Positions 25,192-37,100 of a stretch of 56,349 bases of DNA are shown one piece after another. Positions within the stretch are counted from its first letter, which is position 1, and every line of letters begins with the position of its first letter. A program made the translations under genes and the position numbers. The notes beneath the pieces are model-generated. The model did no database searches, had not been told where the DNA came from, and worked only from the letters and a program-made list of their open reading frames with translations. The DNA is taken from assembly GCA_020883125.1 (NCBI GenBank), contig JAHREW010000043.1:1-56349 (forward strand), written 5' to 3'. The DNA is from Microcoleus sp. CAWBG506. Its GTDB lineage: Bacteria > Cyanobacteriota > Cyanobacteriia > Cyanobacteriales > Microcoleaceae.

Positions 25192-28100
25192 CTATTCATC
25201 CTCAAAGCTTACAAAAGTAGCAAGCACATCTTGAATCAAATAATCAGCTAATACCTCTACTGTTGGATATTTATAAAACAAGGTTGATGACAATGAGATG
25301 CCTATCAAGTTTTGCAAGCGATTCCTTAGCTCTATGGATGTCATAGAATCCATTCCTAAGTCGAAAAATCCTTGTGATAGGGAGAATGTCCTCTCTTGTT
25401 TGTCTCCTAAAACCCGAGACACTAGAGATTGAATATGGTCAATTAACAATGCTTTGCGTTTCTCTTTTTCTGTCACCTTTAATTGTTCAATTAAATTGAG
25501 TGAAGTTCCTTCTCCCTCTTTCTTTTCGAGAATACCAGCTATCAAAGGCTTATCTTGTGGTTCCCACACCACCTTATCGGCAAAATCTTTTCCAGTGGCT
25601 TGCTGAGATGATGGTTGACCGAGCGAATGGGCAACGCTCTGGGTACCAGATTGCGTCAGAGGTTGTGTTTGTGCCACATCAATCCAGTAGCGCTCTCGCT
25701 GCCAAGGATAAGTTGGCACTCCCACTTGGCGGTGGCCATAGTCGCGATGGAAACCGTCCCAATCAATTGCCACACCCTGCACATACAATTGACCTACAGC
25801 CTGAAGCACGCCTTGCCAATCGCTTTGCTCTCGCTGTAGCGTCGGCAGCCATGTTCCATACTCAGATGGTAAACAATGACGTGCCATACCCAGCAATATT
25901 GGCTGGGGCCCCATCTCCACAAATATCTCTACTCCTTCTCTGTGCAATGTCTCCACACCGTCGGCAAATCTCACTGGTTTAACCACATGATCTACCCAAT
26001 ATTCCGGGTCTGCGGGTAAAACAGGCTCAAAATTGCCCGTGACATTGGAGATAAAATTGACTTTGGGTTGGTGGAATGTCACCTCTTGCACCACCTGGCG
26101 AAACTCAGCCAGCATTGGCTTCATTAATGCCGAATGGAAGGCATGGGAAACCTTTAAGCGCTTAGTTTTAATTCCCTTGTGTTCTAACTCCTGCACTACT
26201 CGACGTACCGCTTCCCCTTCCCCAGAAATGACGACGCTTTCAGGCCCGTTGATAGCCGCGATGCTTACTAAGTTCGTATCTTTAATTGCTTCTGCCACTT
26301 GTTCAACCGAAGCTAACAGGGATACCATTTCTCCGTTTGATGGCAGTTTTTGCATTAACTGCCCTCTGGCAGCAATCATTTTTAATCCGTCTTCTAAGGA
26401 GAAAATCCCCGCTATGCAAGCTGCTACATATTCCCCGACACTATGACCGATGACTGCGGTTGGTTCTACACCCCAAGATTTCCACATAGAGGCTAGTGCG
26501 TACTCTAAGGCAAATAGTGCTGGCTGGGTATAAGCGGTTTGCTCTAGGAGTGAACTGTCAGCGCTTTGGTACAGGACGGAGAGTAACGATTTTTCCTGCT
26601 TCCCAATGGCATTTAAAATTTCCTCACAGCGGTCTAATGCCTGACGAAAAATTGGTTGTGTTTCGTATAGATCCCGTCCCATCCCTAGATACTGGGAACC
26701 TTGACCTGTGAATAGAAAAGCGATTTGAGGTTGACTTTCGCTCTTGCTACCTTTAAACAGATGGGTGTTTTCTGAGCCTGCAAGATGAGCTAATAATTTT
26801 TCTCGTGCTTGAGAAACTGAGTCGGCAACCACAGCTAAACGTTCGTGGAAATGAGTCCGCCGAGTATTAGTTGTGTAACAGACATCAGCCCACTCTAAGT
26901 TGGGATGGGTAGCTAAGTGCTTCTCGTAGTTACGAACCATCTGTTCGAGTGCGGGTTTAGTTTTGGCACTAAGAGTGAGCAGGTGTAGGGGGCGCTTCCA
27001 AGTTTCTGCCTCACTTTTTGCTGCTACTGGTGGTGCTTCTGAAAGAACAGCATGGACATTGATGCCCGTAAAACCAAAGGAACTAACTCCAGCAAACCTA
27101 GTTTTATCTGTTGCTGGCCAGGGTATCTGTTCGCTTGCCACTTTTATTGGCATCTCATCCCAAGCAATATAAGGGCTAGGCTCTTTGAAGTGTAGGTGTT
27201 GTGGAATCAGCTCATTTTGTAAGGACAGAACGATTTTGATCAAACCTGCTACGCCTGCGGCTCCTTCCAAGTGTCCGATATTAGTTTTCGCAGAACCTAA
27301 GATCAGAGGTTCTTCCCGTTGGCGAAAAACCTTTATCAAAGCATTTGCTTCAATTGGGTCTCCCAGAGAAGTACCTGTACCATGAGCCTCAATATAATTG
27401 ACATCTTTGGGCTTAATACCTGCATTGGCAAGCGCTCTGCGAATCACATTTTGCTGAGAAGAACCGCTAGGTACAGTTAGACCGCTGGTTCGTCCATCTT
27501 GCCCATGCGCTGTGCCTCTAATTAAGGCCAGAATATTGTCACCATCAGCTACTGCATCTGAAAGACGTTTGAGAACGATGATGCCACAACCTTCGCCGCG
27601 AGCATAACCATTTGCTCCTGCCGCAAAAGTTTTGCAACGACCATCTGGAGACAGCATTCGGGATTTGCAAAGGTTGAGCCAATATTCCGGCGAGACATAT
27701 CGCTGTACGCCTCCAGCCAGCGCCAGGTTGCAATCTCCCCTTCGCAAGTTGGTGACAGCTAAGTGAATGGCAGCCAATGAAGAAGCACAGCCAGTATCAA
27801 CAGCGAGACAAGGGCCCGTAAAGTCGAAGAAGTAAGAAAGGCGACCTGCCACAGGGCTATAGGCGTTCCCCGATCCTATGTAGACATCTGTTTCTACAGG
27901 GTCTTGTTTGACAAGTTGCCAAACGTAGTCATTGGCACATATTCCAATAAAAACACCTGTCTGGCTGCCTGCCAATTTTTCGGGTACAAATCCAGCGCTT
28001 TCTAAGGCTTCCCAAGCTACTTCCATCACCAGTCGATGCTGAGGATCTAAACTCGCTGCTTCTCTGGGGGAAATTCCGAAGAAACTGGCATCAAAATCTG

Positions 28101-28413
28101 TGGGAGATTGGTTGAGAAATCCTGCACGCCGGATATACACCTTGCCCGGCATATCTGGATCTGGATCGTAATAGGGATCTAGATATGAATGATGACCCTT
28201 TGGGGCTTCTCGAATGGCATCTACACCATTGGAAAGTAATTCCCAAAATGCTTCAGGATTATCGGCTTCTGCCAACCTACAACTCATACCAACAATGGCG
28301 ATCGGTTCGCGTTCTTTCTGCTTTAATCGCTCAACTTCAGCTTGTAAATCGGCTATTTTTTGCGACGCTACCTTCATCAATTGAACATAGCGTTGTTCAT
28401 TACTTTCACTCAT
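25192..28413 (-). CDS. anaG: AnaG, type I PKS module KS-AT-ACP, no C-methyltransferase
   Basis: A 1073-residue polyketide synthase. A short coiled-coil docking helix (1-33) precedes KS (about 35-460, Cys209 in DTGCASS, His344, His381), a malonyl-type AT (about 565-890, Ser658 in GHSVG, HAFH motif), and ACP (about 985-1065, Ser1023 in GMDS). The ~95 residues between AT and ACP cannot hold a methyltransferase. In Oscillatoria PCC 6506 AnaG carries a methyltransferase that makes homoanatoxin-a, so this version should add the last acetate without methylation. No thioesterase is fused; release probably needs AnaA or spontaneous decarboxylation. Its KS has Gly in place of Ala before the active Cys. 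A small coupled leader ORF precedes it. Confidence 0.93.
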   Translation of the reverse strand: MSESNEQRYVQLMKVASQKIADLQAEVERLKQKEREPIAIVGMSCRLAEADNPEAFWELLSNGVDAIREAPKGHHSYLDPYYDPDPDMPGKVYIRRAGFLNQSPTDFDASFFGISPREAASLDPQHRLVMEVAWEALESAGFVPEKLAGSQTGVFIGICANDYVWQLVKQDPVETDVYIGSGNAYSPVAGRLSYFFDFTGPCLAVDTGCASSLAAIHLAVTNLRRGDCNLALAGGVQRYVSPEYWLNLCKSRMLSPDGRCKTFAAGANGYARGEGCGIIVLKRLSDAVADGDNILALIRGTAHGQDGRTSGLTVPSGSSQQNVIRRALANAGIKPKDVNYIEAHGTGTSLGDPIEANALIKVFRQREEPLILGSAKTNIGHLEGAAGVAGLIKIVLSLQNELIPQHLHFKEPSPYIAWDEMPIKVASEQIPWPATDKTRFAGVSSFGFTGINVHAVLSEAPPVAAKSEAETWKRPLHLLTLSAKTKPALEQMVRNYEKHLATHPNLEWADVCYTTNTRRTHFHERLAVVADSVSQAREKLLAHLAGSENTHLFKGSKSESQPQIAFLFTGQGSQYLGMGRDLYETQPIFRQALDRCEEILNAIGKQEKSLLSVLYQSADSSLLEQTAYTQPALFALEYALASMWKSWGVEPTAVIGHSVGEYVAACIAGIFSLEDGLKMIAARGQLMQKLPSNGEMVSLLASVEQVAEAIKDTNLVSIAAINGPESVVISGEGEAVRRVVQELEHKGIKTKRLKVSHAFHSALMKPMLAEFRQVVQEVTFHQPKVNFISNVTGNFEPVLPADPEYWVDHVVKPVRFADGVETLHREGVEIFVEMGPQPILLGMARHCLPSEYGTWLPTLQREQSDWQGVLQAVGQLYVQGVAIDWDGFHRDYGHRQVGVPTYPWQRERYWIDVAQTQPLTQSGTQSVAHSLGQPSSQQATGKDFADKVVWEPQDKPLIAGILEKKEGEGTSLNLIEQLKVTEKEKRKALLIDHIQSLVSRVLGDKQERTFSLSQGFFDLGMDSMTSIELRNRLQNLIGISLSSTLFYKYPTVEVLADYLIQDVLATFVSFEDE

Positions 28414-28493
28414 CTGATTAACCCCATTATATGTTGCCTAATTCTTCTGCATTCATTGATCTGAACATAGCGCTGTTCATTATTTTCAATCAT
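28410..28493 (-). CDS. 27-codon leader duplicating the anaG start
   Basis: An ATG at 28493 opens a frame reading MIENNEQRYVQINE, a near copy of the anaG start [14 protein letters not shown]. Its TGA stop (28412-28410) overlaps the anaG ATG (28413-28411) as ATGA. This is a duplicated 5' end that may allow translational coupling into anaG. It may be only a scar; no function is claimed. Confidence 0.55.
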   Translation of the reverse strand: MIENNEQRYVQINECRRIRQHIMGLIR

Positions 28494-28526
28494 CTAGATA
28501 CTCATCTAAACGATGAGTATCTAGAT
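28492..28526 (-). promoter_or_regulatory. Perfect 15-bp hairpin between anaF and anaG
   Basis: ATCTAGATACTCATC pairs perfectly with GATGAGTATCTAGAT around TAAAC. It begins ten bases after the anaF stop. On the transcribed strand no T-run follows, so it is not a standard terminator; it may stabilise the upstream mRNA or tune read-through into anaG. It touches the ATG of the anaG leader. Confidence 0.7.
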
Positions 28527-28536
28527 TTGGGTTCAT

Positions 28537-31500
28537 CTAGTTAACCCATTGCATACCTAATTGTTCTGCAAATTGTTTTGCAATTTCATCGGCATCATCA
28601 TTTTCCTCTAGGGGCTGGAATGTGAGGGCTTTACTATCTATCTGGAAGGACTGATCGGATACATCTTCATCTTCATCTTCATCAGCCTCTTCTAGAAACT
28701 CTGCCATCAGATAATCCACCAACTTTTTAACAGTTGGATAATCAAAAGTTAGCGTAGCGGGCAAACGACAGCCTAAGCTATTTTGCAAATTGTTCCTCAA
28801 CTCTACAGATGTCAGAGAACTCATTCCTAAGTCAAAAAACCCTTCCGAAACAGAGAATACGCGATCTTTCTGGTAGCCCAAGACTTTGGATACTTGAGAT
28901 TGGATGTGAGCCACTAAAAGTGCCTGGCGTTGCTCTTTTTCAGCAGCCTTTACCGTTTCCAGGAAATTAAGTGAAGTTTTTTCTTGCTCTTTCTTTTGGT
29001 CGGTAGTTTTCCGGAAGTCAGTGAAGAACGCACTTTCTACCGTATATTTCGACCAGTTTATTGGCATCGCGCCTACTTGTGGTGCTTTGGCGGTGAACAA
29101 GTTAGCAAATAGATGCGCTCCTTGACTCGGCGAAATCATTCCAAAACCTATTGCCTCCCAACGACTTTGAATATTTGCATCCAATCGAGTTGCCATCCCA
29201 GAAGTAGCCCAAGGGCCCCAGTTGATGCTGACAGCGGGTAATCCCAATGCGTGTCGGTGATGGCAGAGTGCATCCATAAAGGCATTGGCCGCAGAATAAT
29301 TTCCTTGACCTAGCGCACCTATAACTGAGGTCATAGAGGAAAAGCAAACAAAGAAATCCAATGGCATTTCTTTGGTCAGTTTGTGCAAGTTCCAAGTACC
29401 TTGAACCTTGGGAGCCATGACTTTTGAGAAGCGCTGCCGGTTTTGATCCCTGACCATCCCATCATCTAAAACACCTGCGACGTGAACTACTCCTCGTAAG
29501 GGGATATCGGTTGCGGCAGTTAGCGTTGCTACACTATCGGGTTGAGAAATGTCAGTTTTGACAATCTTCACCAACGCCCCTTTGTCTTCTAACTCCTTGA
29601 CTCCTGCTTGTGCTTCTGGGGATACTGCTCCTTGTCGTCCCACTAGCAGTAGGTGGCGTGCGCCTTGTTCCACAAGGTAATTTGCCACTTGCAGTCCTAA
29701 TGATCCTAAGCCACCAGTTATTAAGTAACTGCCTGATGAATCAATTTTTGCTAGGTGGGTGATAGTTTTAGCATCAGCACGTTTCAATCGAGCGACATAA
29801 CGCTTTCCATCTCGAAAAGCTACTTGCTCTTCTTGCTCTGGGAAGAGGATTTCTTTGAGCAGGATTTCGCTCTCATTAACTTGGTGCGAGGAAAGATCGA
29901 TACAGACGGTTTCTAGTTCGGGATGTTCTAAAACAATGACGCGGGCTAAGCCCCACAATGGCGATTGTTCTACTTGTAAGGGGGATTTTGTCACTGCTTG
30001 GGCATTACGAGTTACCAAGGATAAACGAGGCATCTTTTTGCCCCAATGATGGGGAGGAATTGCAGATAATGCTTGAACCAAATACAACAGACTAGAACAT
30101 AGATCCAGTGCTGTTGTTGGCACATCTGATATCTCCAGCTTGCGATCGAGACCCCATAAGTAAACTATCCCACGGCAGACTGACTGCTCTTTCTTGACTA
30201 TTGCGGAAAGTAGGTTCTGGAAGTCTTTTGGTTCGGAGGGGTTGATTTGATAGCGATCGCCCTCTAATAATGAAAAAGACGCTCCTTGTGAAATTAAAAT
30301 ACAGCGATCGCCCTGTTTTTTGAGAAGGTCAGCTAAGGAGTTGCTTACTTCTCCCCCATCGCTGAAAATCAGCCAACTGCCTGCTTTAGAGGTTTTGTTA
30401 TTCGTCTTAGCAAATGACGAGCTTTCTGCCAAGACACGCGGTTTTACTTCCCAACCAATTCTGTATAACCAATCATCTGTTTGATTGGCTAGCAGCGCAG
30501 TTTGATTAGCACGCCGCACCTGTAAATTAATCAGATCGGCTACTGCTATTCCATTCTCATCAACCAAATGTAAATCGAAAGCAGTCAGCAAACCAGAGTT
30601 GCCCTGATTTGATGATTGATGAACGTGACACCAAATGCTTGTACTAGGCTGCTTGAAGAAATTTAGACGCTCTAAACCGACTAGAAAATAAGTCTTGGTA
30701 TCGCTATCAGGGCCATCTTCAAGAGCCGCCGCCAAAAGCTGCAAGCAACCATCCAACAGCAGCGGATGTAAGCTGTCATTTACACCACTCTCTACCATTT
30801 CAGGTAATTTAATCTTACCGAGGACTTCTGGTGAGTCACCCTGAGAACGCCACAACTTCTCAATTACTTGGAAGTTCGGGCCGTACTCTACTCCCAAATC
30901 GCTGAATTTTTGGTAATAGCCCTTGATTTCAATCTCTTGGTTAACTTTTTGCTGAACACCAGCCAAATCTAGCGGCGCTTTTGCCACCGGAGCTTGGGCA
31001 CTCAAAAGATAACCTTGGGAATGGCGAGTCCATGTTTCATTCTCATCAACATTATCTGAGTTTTTGCGGCTAAAAATCCCAAATTCATACCCGGATTCGT
31101 TGGGTGTTAATACTAATTGAACCGAGACTGTTTCTTCAGGATTCAAAACTAGCGACTGCTCAATCAGAAATTCTTCAACTACTAATTGTGGATGATTCTC
31201 CAGCGACCCTGCTCCGAAGATTTGCGCTCCTGCTGCTAACGCTATCTCCACATAAGCAGCGGTGGGGAAAATGACTTTCTCATAGAGAGCATGATCCGCT
31301 AAATATGCAGGGAAATCTGAGCTGAGTTGACTTTCAAAAACTATTTGTTGATTTTTCAGCGCTGCACTCCGAATTCGTTGACCCAGTAGAGGATGATGCC
31401 CGTTCTGCATTCCCGATTCCGTCTGTGGTTGTCTTTGTGCAGCATCAATCCAGTAGCGCTCTCGCTGCCAAGGATAAGTTGGTACTCCCACTGGGCGGTG

Positions 31501-34161
31501 GCTAGAGTCGCGGTGGAAGCTCTCCCAATCTATCGCCACACCCCGTACATACAATTGACCCACTGCCTGAAGCAGTCCTTGCCAATCGCTTTGCTCTAGC
31601 TGTAGCGTCGGCAGCCAGGTTCCATACCCTAATGGCAAGCACTGACGACCCATCCCCAGCAATATTGGCTGAGGCCCCATCTCCACAAATATCTCTACTC
31701 CTTCTCTGTGTAATGTCTCAATTCCAGAGGCAAATTTCACTGGTTTGAGGACGTGATCTACCCAATATTCCGGGTTTGTGGGTAAAACGCGCTCAAAATT
31801 GCCCGTGACATTGGAGATAAAGTTGAGTTTTGGTTGGTGGAATGTTACCTCTTGCACTACTTGGCGAAAATCTGCCAGCATTGGCTCCATCAATGCTGAA
31901 TGGAAGGCATGGGAAACTTTTAATCGCTTAGTTTTAATTCCCTTGCTTTCTAATTCCTGCACTACCCGACGTACTGCTTCCCCTGCACCAGAAATGACGA
32001 CGCTTTCAGGCCCGTTGATGGCTGCGATGCTTACTGAGTCAAGTCCTTGCAGTGCTTCTACTACTTGTTCAACAGAAGCTAATAGCGATACCATTTCGCC
32101 GTTGGATGGCAGTTTTTGCATTAAACTGCCTCTGGCTGAAATCATTTTCAAGCCGTCTTCTAAGGAGAAAATCCCTGCTACGCAAGCCGCGACATATTCC
32201 CCAACGCTATGACCGATGACTGCACTTGGTTCAATGCCCCAAGACTTCCATAATTCGGTTAGGGCGTACTCTATGGCAAACAAGGCTGGTTGGGTGTAAG
32301 CAGTTTGCTCTAAAAGGGAATTGTCATCATTTTCGTAGAGGATCGAGAGTAGCGATCGCTCCTGATTGCCGATGGTATTTAAAATTTCCTGAGAGCGCTC
32401 TAGGGATTTCCGAAATGTTGGTTGTGTTTCGTATAGCTTCCGTCCCATCCCTAGATACTGGGAACCTTGACCTGTGAATAGAAAGGCAATTTGAGGTTGA
32501 CTTTCGCTCTTGCTGCCTCCGTACAGATGAGTGGTTTCCGCTCCTGCCAGATGAGCTAATAATTTTTCCTGTGCTTGAGAAACTGAGTCGGCAACCACAG
32601 CTAAGCGTTCGTGGAAATGAGTGCGCCGAGTATTAGTTGTGTAACAGACATCAGCCCACTCTAAGTTGGGATGAGTGGAAGCGTGTTCTGAGTAGTTGCG
32701 AACCATCTGTTCGAGTGCGGGTTTGGTTTTGGCACTGAGGGTGAGCAGATGTTGGGGGCGCAGGGCTGTTTCTCCCTCGCTTTTTGCTGCAACTGGCGGT
32801 GCTTCGGAAAGGACTATATGAGCATTAGTGCCGCTAAACCCAAAGGAGCTGATTCCAGCAATTCGTTGTTTATTGACTGTTGACCAAGGAGTTAATTCAG
32901 TGGGCACTTTGATCGGTAGTTGCTCCCAAGCAATGTAAGGGTTCGGTTTCTCAAAGTGCAGGTGAGGCGGAATCTCTTTGTGTTGTAGGGAGAGAACAAC
33001 TTTGATCAGACCTGCTATACCAGCCGCTGCTTCTGGGTGTCCGATATTAGTTTTAACGGAGCCTACAATCAAGGGTTCTTCCCGATCGCTAAAGAGGCTA
33101 CCCAAAGCATTTGCTTCAATTGGATCTCCCAAGGAAGTACCCGTACCATGCGCTTCAATATAGCTAACTTCCTTCGGCTTAACACCGGCATTTTTCAATG
33201 CCTGACGAACTACTGCTTCCTGAGAAGGGCCGCTAGGTACGGTGAGGCCGCCACTTGCCCCATCCTGATTGAGGGCGGAACCTCGAATTAATGCTAAAAC
33301 GTTGTCTCCATCGCGGATGGCTTGACTAAGGCGCTTCAAAACAACAACACCACAACCTTCACTGCGGACATACCCATTTGCACTCTGATCAAAGGTTTTA
33401 CAACGACCATCGGGAGCAAGCATCCGGGCTTTTGTGAAATTGATGCTGAGGCTTGGTCCTAGCAGCAAGTTCACACCTCCGACTAAAGCTAGGTCGGATT
33501 CTTTGTTACGCAAGCTGTTTGCAGCCAGATGCACCGCCACGAGGGAGGAAGAACAAGCTGTATCTACTACCATGCTTGCTCCTTTCAGTCCCAAACTATA
33601 AGACAAGCGTCCTGCTGCTGGACTCAAAAGGGTTCCTGTGCCTAAGTGAGCATCGATTTGCGATGGCGCTTCCGACAGGCGCATAGCATAGTCAAAGGTG
33701 CTAATGGCAATAAATACGCCAGTGGGAGTGCCAAATAGCTTTTCTGATGACTGACCGCCATTTTCTAAGGCCTCAAAACTTACTTCTAGCAGTAGCCGCT
33801 GCTGCGGATCAAGAGACATTGCTTCGCGAGGCGAGATCCCAAAGAAGTGAGCGTCAAACTTATCCACTTCCGATAAAAAGCCACCATAACGGCTAGACAT
33901 CTTTCCTGGCGCATCTGGATTGGGATCGTAGCAGGCATCAATCTTCCATCGGTTGGAAGGTACTTCCTGAATTGCATCTACGCCATTCGATAGCAAATGC
34001 CAAAAAGAATCTAGATCTTTTGCACCTGGAAAACGGCAACTCATGCCAATGATGGCAATCGGTTCTTCTTTTGCTTGCTGAACTGCCTGTAGTTTGGTAC
34101 GTGCTTCCTCCAGGGCGTTGAGCAACTGTACTGTTGTTGGTTTGGCGGGAGTTTGTGTCAT
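28537..34161 (-). CDS. anaF: AnaF, type I PKS module KS-AT-DH-KR-ACP
   Basis: An 1874-residue polyketide synthase. Domains in order: docking helix (1-33), KS (about 33-460, Cys203 in DTACSSS), malonyl-type AT (about 565-890, GHSVG and HAFHS), DH (about 925-1220, His957, later DGCLQ), an inactive KR structural half, KR (about 1470-1660, GGLGSLG, Tyr1622 in GNYSAAN), and ACP (about 1720-1800, Ser1782 in LGMSSL). DH has HALYEKVIFP where HxxxGxxxxP is usual, so the glycine is lost though His stays. A highly acidic stretch (EEADEDEDEDVSD) and a C-terminal helix form the docking tail for AnaG. It adds and processes the second malonate in anatoxin assembly. It starts one base after the anaE stop, so the two are coupled. 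Confidence 0.95.
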   Translation of the reverse strand: MTQTPAKPTTVQLLNALEEARTKLQAVQQAKEEPIAIIGMSCRFPGAKDLDSFWHLLSNGVDAIQEVPSNRWKIDACYDPNPDAPGKMSSRYGGFLSEVDKFDAHFFGISPREAMSLDPQQRLLLEVSFEALENGGQSSEKLFGTPTGVFIAISTFDYAMRLSEAPSQIDAHLGTGTLLSPAAGRLSYSLGLKGASMVVDTACSSSLVAVHLAANSLRNKESDLALVGGVNLLLGPSLSINFTKARMLAPDGRCKTFDQSANGYVRSEGCGVVVLKRLSQAIRDGDNVLALIRGSALNQDGASGGLTVPSGPSQEAVVRQALKNAGVKPKEVSYIEAHGTGTSLGDPIEANALGSLFSDREEPLIVGSVKTNIGHPEAAAGIAGLIKVVLSLQHKEIPPHLHFEKPNPYIAWEQLPIKVPTELTPWSTVNKQRIAGISSFGFSGTNAHIVLSEAPPVAAKSEGETALRPQHLLTLSAKTKPALEQMVRNYSEHASTHPNLEWADVCYTTNTRRTHFHERLAVVADSVSQAQEKLLAHLAGAETTHLYGGSKSESQPQIAFLFTGQGSQYLGMGRKLYETQPTFRKSLERSQEILNTIGNQERSLLSILYENDDNSLLEQTAYTQPALFAIEYALTELWKSWGIEPSAVIGHSVGEYVAACVAGIFSLEDGLKMISARGSLMQKLPSNGEMVSLLASVEQVVEALQGLDSVSIAAINGPESVVISGAGEAVRRVVQELESKGIKTKRLKVSHAFHSALMEPMLADFRQVVQEVTFHQPKLNFISNVTGNFERVLPTNPEYWVDHVLKPVKFASGIETLHREGVEIFVEMGPQPILLGMGRQCLPLGYGTWLPTLQLEQSDWQGLLQAVGQLYVRGVAIDWESFHRDSSHRPVGVPTYPWQRERYWIDAAQRQPQTESGMQNGHHPLLGQRIRSAALKNQQIVFESQLSSDFPAYLADHALYEKVIFPTAAYVEIALAAGAQIFGAGSLENHPQLVVEEFLIEQSLVLNPEETVSVQLVLTPNESGYEFGIFSRKNSDNVDENETWTRHSQGYLLSAQAPVAKAPLDLAGVQQKVNQEIEIKGYYQKFSDLGVEYGPNFQVIEKLWRSQGDSPEVLGKIKLPEMVESGVNDSLHPLLLDGCLQLLAAALEDGPDSDTKTYFLVGLERLNFFKQPSTSIWCHVHQSSNQGNSGLLTAFDLHLVDENGIAVADLINLQVRRANQTALLANQTDDWLYRIGWEVKPRVLAESSSFAKTNNKTSKAGSWLIFSDGGEVSNSLADLLKKQGDRCILISQGASFSLLEGDRYQINPSEPKDFQNLLSAIVKKEQSVCRGIVYLWGLDRKLEISDVPTTALDLCSSLLYLVQALSAIPPHHWGKKMPRLSLVTRNAQAVTKSPLQVEQSPLWGLARVIVLEHPELETVCIDLSSHQVNESEILLKEILFPEQEEQVAFRDGKRYVARLKRADAKTITHLAKIDSSGSYLITGGLGSLGLQVANYLVEQGARHLLLVGRQGAVSPEAQAGVKELEDKGALVKIVKTDISQPDSVATLTAATDIPLRGVVHVAGVLDDGMVRDQNRQRFSKVMAPKVQGTWNLHKLTKEMPLDFFVCFSSMTSVIGALGQGNYSAANAFMDALCHHRHALGLPAVSINWGPWATSGMATRLDANIQSRWEAIGFGMISPSQGAHLFANLFTAKAPQVGAMPINWSKYTVESAFFTDFRKTTDQKKEQEKTSLNFLETVKAAEKEQRQALLVAHIQSQVSKVLGYQKDRVFSVSEGFFDLGMSSLTSVELRNNLQNSLGCRLPATLTFDYPTVKKLVDYLMAEFLEEADEDEDEDVSDQSFQIDSKALTFQPLEENDDADEIAKQFAEQLGMQWVN

Positions 34162-34162
34162 G

Positions 34163-37100
34163 TTAAATATTACCTAGTAGTTTATTGAGTTCTTCGTACT
34201 TGCTGGCAAGTAAAATGTCCGCTTCCTCTTCTGGAAGTTCTTCAAATACTTGGGTTGATGTCGTTTGGTCTTCTGTTTGCTGGACACTCATATCCTCTAG
34301 AACTAGAACCTCTTGTAGCAGGTAATTCACCAACGCTTCTAAGGTTGGATAGTCAAAGAGTAGAGTTGAGCGCAAAGAATGTTCGACACTTTTTTCCAGA
34401 TAGTTTCTCAATTCCACCGCCATTAGGGAGTCAAGCCCTAAGTCGAATAAAGACTGGCGCGGCTCAATCCTGGTACTGGCATTTAATCCGATTACATTTC
34501 TAATGGTGGAACGAACATGATCCATCAAAATTGTTCGGCGCTCATTAGCCAGAGTAGCTTTTAGTTGGGAAACTAAAGCTGGTCGTTCTTCAGATGGTGT
34601 AACAGTTGTCTGGAAGTTTTCATAGAATGGCGTAATTTTTGGTAGTCGTTCCAAAAATTTCGACCAGTTCATAGGCAGTACCCCTACTCGATCGCAGTCT
34701 TCGTCTTTGACCAAGTAGTTTAATGCTTGCAAGCCTTGTTCAGTTGGAATGATACCCCAACCTTGGGCTTTCAATCGACTAGAAAGAGTTGCTGCCATTC
34801 CCACCTCACCCCAAGGCCCCCAATTTATGCTTAAACTTGGTAAACCTTGCGATCGCCGATAATGAGCTAAACCATCAAGGAAGGCATTAGCTGCGGCATA
34901 GTTGCTTTGACCTGCATTCCCCAACAAAGAGGCAGCGGAGGAAAAACATACAAAGAAGTCCAAGAATAAATCTTGAGTCAAGGTATGCAAGTTCCAAGCT
35001 CCTTGTACTTTGGATGCCATGACTTTTTTGAAGCGAGTAGGTGTTTGCTCCTTCAACAAACCATCATCTAAAACACCTGCGGTATGAACAATTCCACGTA
35101 AATTAGGGCATTCACTCAGTATTTTTTGGACATCCTCCTGATTAGAAATATCGGCATTAATTACCGAGACTTTAGCACCTGCCTGCTCTAATTTTCTGAT
35201 AGCTTCATTGGCTGCCTGTTTGACACTGCTTCGTCCTGTCAGAACTAGATGTTTAGCACCTTGTTCTACCAGCCACTCAGCCACCTTTAATCCTAATGCT
35301 CCCAATCCTCCTGCAATTAGGTAACTGCTGTCTGGGCGAACCCTTACATTTTCTGGAGTCTGAAAACTTAACACCACTTTACCAATGTGCTTAGCTTGCT
35401 GCATATAGCGGAAAGCATTTACAAATTCGGTAATTGGGAAAACTTTGGCCGGTAATGGTTTGAGCTTGCCTTCCTTAAAGATAGTCATCAATTCCAGAAA
35501 CATTGAAGAAATTTGGGCCCCATCCATCTCTCCTAAATCAAAGGGGAAATAAGTAGCATCAGGGCGCTGTGATTGCAATTTCTCCTCATCCCAAATGCCA
35601 AGTTTACCGATTTCTACAAAGCGCCCTCCTTGGGTAAGTACGTCAAAGCTCCGATCGATAAACTTGCCAGTTAGACTGTTGAGGATGACATTCACGCCTT
35701 TTCCATTGGTGTCAGTCATTATCTGTTCGGCAAAATCAAGGTTGCGCGAGCTGTATATATGTTTAACACCAAGGGACTTTAAAAAATCCCACTTGGGCGG
35801 GCTAGCCGTCGCAAAAATTTCTGCTCCTTTCAGCTTGGCTAATTGAACAGCCGCTTGACCTACACCTCCAGCCGCATTATGAATCAATACTCGATCATTT
35901 GGGCCAATTTGAGCGCATTTGACTAGGCCGTAATAGGCTGTCAAAAAAGTAACAGGAATCGTTGCTGCTTCTTCAAAACTGAGTTCGGATGGTTTAGGAA
36001 CTACCAATTTTGCTTTAGCCTTAACCGTAGTTGCCAAACTACCTGATGTGTAGGCAATGACGGCATCGCCTACTTTAAAGTCAGACGACTGTTTGCCAAC
36101 GCGCTCGATCGTGCCTGCACATTCAAAGCCGAACAATATATCGCTGGCTGTTGCAGCAATACCTAAAGACTCCTCAACTTCGCGCATCATGCCTAACGCA
36201 CGCAGCACATCTCTAAAATTAAGTCCACTCGCCCGAACTTTGATCTCGACTTCATCAGGTGCCAACGTTGGGGCAGAAGCGGGAACCAAAGTCAAGTTGT
36301 CGAGCGTGCCGTAGCTGGTCAGTTTCAACGCTACAGGAGCAATGCTTGGTGCCTGTGTGGGGTGGAAAGACTCTAATCTAGCTACATAGCGTGTCCCGTT
36401 TCGATAAGCAATTTGGTCTTCTAGATCAGGTGCGAGTAGTTCTTGGAGTAAAGACTTAACCGTTTCAACCGTTTCATCGGAGTGACGATCGGATGGTAAG
36501 TCTAAACAGGTGGTGGAAAATTCGGGGTGTTCTAGAGATAGCGTTTTACCTAGTCCCCAGATCGGTGTTTGCCAGAAAGCAACTGTATCATCCTTGAGCG
36601 CCGACTGTGCCCCTTGCGTAACCAACCACAATCGAGGGGAAGTCTTTGCTGAAGTCAGAGATTGAACTAGATGCAATACTTGCTCGCAGCTTGAATCGCA
36701 GGAGTCATTTTCATCAAGGCTCCAAAGGTAGACTACGCCTTGATAGGATTTACTCGCCAACAATTGCTGCCAGTCGGTTGGGTCTGTCCAGTTAATAGCA
36801 TATTGCTCTGGCTTGGAGTTCCCATCAGTTGTTTTGGCATAGACGAGGTGCGATCGCTGTCCGCTTCCCTTCAACAAGTCAGCTAAGGTTTCGGCTACAC
36901 CAGTGCGATCTGCCAAAATTAACCAATCACCTTTGTTTGTTGTGCTTGCAGTTCCTGCTGTTTTTTGGACTTCTTTCCAGGCAACTTGCACAAGCCAATC
37001 TTTCCAGGGTTGCTTCTGCTGTAATGCTTGCAACCGAGCCTTTTTCAGTTGCAGACCGATCGCTTCGACATAAACTTGACCATCTTTCCCAATTAACTGC

